Source of the DNA: an uncultured Pseudodesulfovibrio sp.
Lineage (GTDB): Bacteria > Desulfobacterota > Desulfovibrionia > Desulfovibrionales > Desulfovibrionaceae
Reading direction: 5' to 3'
DNA length: 64,000 nt
NCBI RefSeq assembly: GCF_963677845.1
Contig: NZ_OY782498.1
Span: 3,417,518-3,481,517 of the forward strand
In this document: positions 59,530 to 64,000 of the stretch, piece after piece
Position numbering within the stretch: the first letter of the stretch is position 1
Layout of the letters: each line of letters opens with the position of its first letter
Position numbers and translations under genes: made by a program
The notes under the pieces: generated by a model
What the model was told of the DNA's origin: nothing
Seen by the model: only the letters and a program-made list of their open reading frames with translations
Databases searched by the model: none

Positions 59530-60891
59530 TTACTCTTTCTGAGTACTGATTTTGCCTAAAAAGAAAAACAATAGTAATAATATTGAGGCACTAGCTGTAG
59601 CTAATAATAGTTTTATTTTGGAGTCAGATAATAGAATGAAAAAAATACCGATGCCGAACAAAAAGACCCCACCCCACAGGATTGTAGGGAGTAATAGGCC
59701 TTCTAGCCTGCCTTTATTTTTATGTTTTGAAGGATGCAGTTCATTTAATAAAAATTGGCTTTGTGCCGAGGCGAGTTGCGTGAAGTCGGGTGCATTCTCT
59801 TTTGTTTTTTCCTTTTGGTGTTCATAGTTCAGATTGTAGAAAATATTGGGCTTAATATCTATCTTGATCGTTATCGATTCTTTCTTGAGAACTTCTCTTT
59901 TTGTCTTGAATTGAGCCAATGCATTTTCTGGTATGTTTTTAATCATCCCGTATTTCATTATCAGGCTTTTTGTCCCGCTTTTTACTCCATCCCATGGTTT
60001 GCCCCAGTCCCAACCAAGGGGGCTTAGAGAATTCAAAAAAAGGCAAATTTGTTCTTCATTAGAAAGCTGTGCTCTGAGTATTTTAATATATTTTCTTTTT
60101 TCATTTTGATTGATGCACGTCGACTTATCAACAAATCGAATACAATGATATAAGTGTCTGAAATAGTGACCAAGGCGTGAAACGTGGCCTCCAAGGTAGA
60201 CAATACTATTATTGCTCTCATTCTCAAGAAAAACGGGCCATGATTTGACGTTTCCCCATAAAGAGTTGGGCGTGACTCGTTTCATTTCGTATAATTCGTC
60301 AATGATCTTTTGGGAATCACGTCCTGTCAGTTTGTCTAGTTGAGGTTTTAAACTCGCTTGGGTCATGCCCCCCACTCCAAAGAATGTTGCCAAGTAGGCC
60401 ACTGGAATTGCTTTATCTTGAACGTCTGGGTGGTTTCCTATTTTGGCATATGCATGACAAAACTGATCAATGACTTCGATAAAGACTCTTCGTCCTGTAA
60501 TTTCCTCTCTGTATCGAGGACTGTGATGGACCATTTCTTCCACATTTTTACGGTGGAGTTGGACCATTTGGAAAAATTGGGTTTCAAATTGTTGAACCGT
60601 ATAATTTTTTTGCTGTTTTATTAAAGTTGCAAAAAGCAAAAGTGCGCTAGCTAGTACAAAAAGGCTGCCACTCACTCCATCTACCAAAGAACCCAAATTA
60701 TAAGATTCAGAGGGGATTGATATCCAATATTTAGAAAGGAATATGGATTTATATAAGATGGTTATGTAGAAAAGCACACCAAAAGTAATAGTTAGAATGG
60801 CTCCCCCTATAAATGCGCAGTGCATAATTGAAGTTTTTCCGTGATGTTTTCTATCTGTTAACCAGTTATTTTGTTTTTTCTCTCGCATCAT
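59530..60891 (-). CDS. Putative phage abortive infection (AbiC-like) membrane protein
   Basis: A 453-residue protein with two N-terminal membrane helices (IGGAILTITFGVLFYITILY and LVDGVSGSLFVLASALLLFA) and two at the C-terminus. Between them is the putAbiC-like domain: QFETQFFQMVQLHRKNVEEM, LGHYFRHLYHCIRFVDKS, KRKYIKILRAQLSNEEQICL and FLNSLSPLGWDWGKPW. Members are linked to abortive infection of phage. The gene is clearly richer in A+T than its neighbours, which suggests recent transfer. Its end lies 44 bases from the nrdD riboswitch. Confidence 0.75.
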   Translation of the reverse strand: MMREKKQNNWLTDRKHHGKTSIMHCAFIGGAILTITFGVLFYITILYKSIFLSKYWISIPSESYNLGSLVDGVSGSLFVLASALLLFATLIKQQKNYTVQQFETQFFQMVQLHRKNVEEMVHHSPRYREEITGRRVFIEVIDQFCHAYAKIGNHPDVQDKAIPVAYLATFFGVGGMTQASLKPQLDKLTGRDSQKIIDELYEMKRVTPNSLWGNVKSWPVFLENESNNSIVYLGGHVSRLGHYFRHLYHCIRFVDKSTCINQNEKRKYIKILRAQLSNEEQICLFLNSLSPLGWDWGKPWDGVKSGTKSLIMKYGMIKNIPENALAQFKTKREVLKKESITIKIDIKPNIFYNLNYEHQKEKTKENAPDFTQLASAQSQFLLNELHPSKHKNKGRLEGLLLPTILWGGVFLFGIGIFFILLSDSKIKLLLATASASILLLLFFFLGKISTQKE

Positions 60892-61325
60892 AGCCTCTGA
60901 AGAGTGAATGTGTTCTAAATATTTGAGGAAAGTAAATTAGCCAAAATTATTAGCCTATATTTTTTTTGATGTGAAGTCAGGAATAGCTTGTATGGGACGT
61001 GTGAGGTGATTTTTGTCTATTTTTTATAGCGTATGGCGTCCCAAATTTTTGAATATAAGTGGAAGGTAGACTTATCAGTTGACTCCCCTTAATATATTGG
61101 TCATAGAGCACGCCGCTTGAGAGTTCGCATATTTATGGGCGCCAGTTCGACGTTCCTGTTTTCAGTCCTTCGTCTTGTTCTTCATAATGTATCGCTTCCA
61201 TTTCAGCTGACAGCCTTACCCGGCTCGCCAACTATGTTTGCATCTGGGAATTTCCCGGTGCTTTTCCATTGCTGTTGCCTTTGTTCGTAACATCAATATC
61301 ATTCGAGTATTCCAGAGGATTTTTT
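60892..61325 (+). promoter_or_regulatory. AT-rich gap with possible SulP promoter
   Basis: 434 bases without a convincing gene. TTGACT at 61079-61084 with CATAGA at 61102-61107 (17-base spacer) is a weak promoter candidate for the SulP gene. A TGGGACG/CGTCCCA pair near 61015-61040 could form a loose hairpin. Nothing else is seen. Confidence 0.3.
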
Positions 61326-62930
61326 GTGGAAACAAGCCACTCTTTTGTCGCAAAATTGGAAGGCAGTGCCCAAGCCGATATTTTTTCCGGGCTGACCGTA
61401 GCTCTGGCCCTTGTCCCCGAAGCCGTTGCTTTTTCGTTTGTCGCTGGCGTGTCACCCATGGTCGGTCTGTATGGCGCATTCATGATGTGTTTGATTACCG
61501 CCGTGCTCGGTGGGCGTCCGGGCATGATTTCCGGTGCCACAGGCGCTATGGCCGTTGTCATGGTCAACCTTGTGCTCGAAGGCAACGCCCTTGGCGGAGC
61601 CGGTTCACATGCCGGCCTTCAGTATCTTTTCTTCACGTTGCTGCTCGTCGGGATATTTCAGATTCTCGCGGGTGTCTTTCGTCTCGGCAAATTTATTCGC
61701 ATGGTGCCGCGATCCGTCATGATGGGTTTTGTCAACGGACTGGCCATCGTTATCTTTTTGTCTCAGTTGAAGATGTTTCAAACCGGTGGCGAGTGGTTGC
61801 AGGGTGAGCCTCTGTGGGTCATGGCTGGCCTCGTGGCTTTGACCATGGCAATTTTGTATGCCGTTCCCAAAGTTTACAAGAAGGCCCCCGGTGCGCTCAT
61901 CGCCATTATTTCCGTTTCGCTGTTGGTTATCTTCAACCATATTGACACCCAGACCGTGCTTTCTTTTATCCAAGCCAATGGCGGTTCCGGCATCAAGGCT
62001 GGACTGCCGACATTCGCCATACCGACCGTGCCCTTCACATGGGAAACCCTTGTGTTCGTCGTTCCCTATGCGCTCATTTTGGCGGCTATCGGGCTGATCG
62101 AGTCACTGATGACTCTGTCGCTTATCGATGAGTTGACTGAGACTCGCGGGTCCGGCAACCGGGAGTGCATGGCGCAGGGAGTCGCCAACTTCGTCAATGG
62201 AATGTTCGGCGGGATGGGAGGTTGTGCCATGATCGGGCAGAGCATCATCAATATCACCTCGGGCGGGCGAGGGCGTCTGTCCGGTATTGTTGCGGCAGGT
62301 GCATTGCTGTTCTTCATTCTGTTCACCTCACAATATATAGAACAGATTCCTATTGCCGCTCTGGTCGGCGTGATGTTCATCGTGGTCATCAAGACCTTTG
62401 CATGGAGCACGTTCAACATCGTGAACAAGATTCCCAAGTGGGACGTACTGGTTATCGTGTTGGTGACTGTACTGACTGTGAAGTACGATTTGGCCATCGC
62501 GGTTATTTGTGGTGTCATTATCTCGGCTCTGATTTTTGCATGGAAAAACGCCCTGCGGATTCGCGCTCGGAAGATGGTGGATGAACACGGAATCAAGCAT
62601 TATCAGATTTACGGTCCGCTGTTTTTCGCCTCTACCGCGCTTTTTCTGAGCAAGTTTGACGTGATCAACGACCCGGATGAAGTCATCATCGACTTTCAGG
62701 AATCCCGGATCATGGATCAATCAGCCATCGAAGCCATTAATAAGATTGCCGCGTTGTATCATCGTGCAGGCAAGTCCGTTCATCTTTGGCATCTCAGTGC
62801 CGATTGTATTCGTCTCATCAAGCGGGCTGAAAAGATCTGCGTTGTGAATGTGCTGAAAGACCCGGACTATTTCGTCGGCATAGATGATTACCGGCAATAT
62901 CAGGAAAATCTTGAATTTGAATCATTGTAA
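61326..62930 (+). CDS. SulP-family inorganic anion transporter
   Basis: A 534-residue carrier. The membrane part has 12-14 helices and the SulP signature IFSGLTVALALVPEAVAFSF at the start, then GGRPGMISGATGAMAVVM and GGMGGCAMIGQSIINITSGG. The cytoplasmic C-terminus is a STAS domain (about 435-530; VIIDFQESRIMDQSAIEAI). It may carry sulfate, bicarbonate or another anion; in a sulfate reducer sulfate is attractive but unproven. GTG at 61326 with AGAGGA upstream is chosen; the frame is open to a TTG at 61269. Confidence 0.88.
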   Translation: METSHSFVAKLEGSAQADIFSGLTVALALVPEAVAFSFVAGVSPMVGLYGAFMMCLITAVLGGRPGMISGATGAMAVVMVNLVLEGNALGGAGSHAGLQYLFFTLLLVGIFQILAGVFRLGKFIRMVPRSVMMGFVNGLAIVIFLSQLKMFQTGGEWLQGEPLWVMAGLVALTMAILYAVPKVYKKAPGALIAIISVSLLVIFNHIDTQTVLSFIQANGGSGIKAGLPTFAIPTVPFTWETLVFVVPYALILAAIGLIESLMTLSLIDELTETRGSGNRECMAQGVANFVNGMFGGMGGCAMIGQSIINITSGGRGRLSGIVAAGALLFFILFTSQYIEQIPIAALVGVMFIVVIKTFAWSTFNIVNKIPKWDVLVIVLVTVLTVKYDLAIAVICGVIISALIFAWKNALRIRARKMVDEHGIKHYQIYGPLFFASTALFLSKFDVINDPDEVIIDFQESRIMDQSAIEAINKIAALYHRAGKSVHLWHLSADCIRLIKRAEKICVVNVLKDPDYFVGIDDYRQYQENLEFESL

Positions 62931-62956
62931 AATGAAGGCCTGAGGCCTGCAAAAAA

Positions 62957-63005
62957 GATCAGATTTTGACGAATGAAAAATATACGTCGGGTCTGATCTT
63001 TTTTT
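62957..63005 (+). terminator. Rho-independent terminator after SulP
   Basis: GATCAGA (62957-62963) and TCTGATC (62992-62998) pair, with inner TGACG/CGTC extending the stem, followed by TTTTTTT. The gap to 63258 holds only a short ORF without good support. Confidence 0.75.
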
Positions 63006-63258
63006 GTGCTTTGCTTTCAATCCTTTTCAGGCGTTTGTATGAAAGATAAATCAAAAATCCTGTTGTCTTGGCTATACGTCAGGCGTAGGTATGTTTTTAA
63101 TTGCAGGGTGTTCTTCGCGTTATGCCCTGTGAAAGGAATTTGGAGTTCTCGTCCAGACGTTGCGTTATGCGGTGTAACCCCGATTGGCCGGATGCAGATG
63201 TCGGCAGTGAGGCGTTACAAAATGTCAACGCGCTAATTTCTTTATTAAGGAGTCGCAC

Positions 63259-63756
63259 ATGCGAAAACTGATGCTCTCTACAATTCTTGCTCTCTCCTTC
63301 ATGTTGTCTTTTTCTCTTCCTGCTCTTGCAGGCAGCCCTGTTAAAACATTGCCTGGAGATATCACACTCGCTCAAGCTCAGACCATTTTGACGGCTGCGC
63401 TCAAGAAGGCCGAGGCTATCAAGGTCCCGATGAATATCGCCATTGTTGACGCCGGTGGTAATCTCAAAGCCTTCTATCGTCAGGAAGACGCCTTTATCGG
63501 CAGCATTGACATCTCTATCAAGAAAGCAGTCACGGCTCGTTACTTCAATATGCCCACCCGCGCTCTGGGAGCCGCTTCTCAGGTTGGAAAATCCCTTTAC
63601 GGTATTGAAGTCAGCAATGACGGCCTGATTCTCTTTGCCGGAGGCGTTCCGCTGGTGGATGCAAATAACGTTATCATTGGTGCAATCGGCGTGAGCGGTG
63701 GCAGTGTTGATGAAGATGAAAGCGTGGCCATAGCTGGGGCTGCAGTCATCAAGTAG
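63259..63756 (+). CDS. Secreted GlcG/HbpS-family (DUF336) protein
   Basis: A 165-residue protein with a signal peptide (MRKLMLSTILALSFMLSFSL, then PALAG). The GlcG/HbpS fold is seen in ITLAQAQTILTAALKKAEAI, MNIAIVDAGGNLKAFYRQED, the helix SIDISIKKAVTARYFNMPT and the closing GAIGVSGGSVDEDESVAIAG. Relatives bind heme or cobalamin-like ligands or act in redox sensing; the periplasmic location fits an HbpS-type role. Ligand not predictable. AAGGAG lies eight bases before the ATG. Confidence 0.85.
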   Translation: MRKLMLSTILALSFMLSFSLPALAGSPVKTLPGDITLAQAQTILTAALKKAEAIKVPMNIAIVDAGGNLKAFYRQEDAFIGSIDISIKKAVTARYFNMPTRALGAASQVGKSLYGIEVSNDGLILFAGGVPLVDANNVIIGAIGVSGGSVDEDESVAIAGAAVIK

Positions 63757-63802
63757 TGTATTATTGGTCGTCAGTGCGCTGAGGACCGTGTTCGAAATAT
63801 GT

Positions 63803-63847
63803 ACGGTTTCAAACCGGAAAGGGTGAGCCTTTCCGGGGTGGAACCGT
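63803..63847. repeat. Nested hairpin near the window end
   Basis: Inner stem CCGGAAAGG/CCTTTCCGG (63814-63836) and outer stem ACGGTT/AACCGT (63803-63847). A weak T-rich tract follows (TCTCTTTATTT), so it could end the GlcG transcript. From there to 64000 I see no gene. Confidence 0.5.
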
Positions 63848-64000
63848 CTCTTTATTTGGTTGAGATTGGTATGATATGGTGCATGTTGGGTGATCAACTG
63901 TTGTATCCCGTTTTTTGACAGGGCATACGGAAGAGTAACGAATTGCCGTTGTCGGTAGTATTTTATGTCTATATGGAATGTGTCGTTACAGGCGAAACGC

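Noticed and set aside
59265-59549. Plus-strand ORF over the nrdD leader
   Set aside because: It is the complement of the cobalamin riboswitch.
61138-61293. A 51-codon ORF before the SulP gene
   Set aside because: No ribosome site, odd Cys-rich tail and no protein-like character.
63039-63236. Short ORF before the GlcG gene, and a lipobox-like LIAGCSS in another frame near 63090-63115
   Set aside because: The lipobox frame stops after a few codons and no consistent joined reading frame could be built; at most a remnant of a small lipoprotein.

Overview
The window looks like chromosome of a sulfate-reducing bacterium of the Desulfovibrionaceae (Pseudodesulfovibrio/Desulfovibrio type). The support is indirect but consistent: a CooA/CooS/CooC carbon monoxide dehydrogenase locus, an oxygen-sensitive NrdD, a selenocysteine-containing SelD, a MetH without reactivation domain, a split ATP synthase operon (Fo genes only, followed by rex), a futalosine-type UbiA prenyltransferase, and intergenic repeats with GCCGCCGGAGGC and CTTTTCAAAAGGG hairpins. 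I ran no database search; all names come from reading the proteins.

Layout. 0-10 kb: TPR lipoprotein (cut by the window edge), RpoH-like sigma factor, metH under a SahR-like operator, a YkgJ-type Cys-cluster protein, an ADP-heptose adenylyltransferase, selD with an in-frame UGA and SECIS hairpin, and a five-PAS hybrid kinase. 10-28 kb: rocD, TatD, glycosyltransferases, a first repeat block (13.7-14.9 kb), EamA transporter, cupin, GNAT, deacetylase, radical SAM protein, two more glycosyltransferases, metX-metW, a MarR regulator with a His-rich metal exporter, MscS, UbiA and a frameshifted DMT transporter. 28-31 kb: DksA-like protein and a PHP-glycosyltransferase fusion.

31.1-36.1 kb is the most unusual part: a short RHS gene with its immunity gene, followed by four displaced toxin-tip/immunity cassettes, with a terminator between successive cassettes. 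It reads as a store of alternative toxin ends that could recombine into the RHS gene.

36-47 kb: TlpA-like lipoprotein, GNAT, hpt, zinc-ribbon protein, atpZ-atpI-atpB-atpE, rex, a PhoB-like regulator, DUF3089 hydrolase, DegT aminotransferase, hisI-hisG. 47-49 kb holds a second, three-unit copy of the repeat block, then TerC. 49-57 kb: methyltransferase, solute-binding protein, cooA, cooS (with a CooA box at the expected -41.5 position), cooC and a second PAS kinase. 57-64 kb: nrdD behind a cobalamin riboswitch, an AT-rich AbiC-like phage-defence protein, a SulP anion transporter and a secreted GlcG/HbpS protein.

B12 and redox link several genes: MetH needs B12, the B12 riboswitch is expected to shut down the B12-independent NrdD, Rex may report NADH/NAD+ to the ATP synthase operon, and CooA reports CO to the CODH. 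I saw no rRNA, CRISPR array, insertion sequence or convincing tRNA gene.
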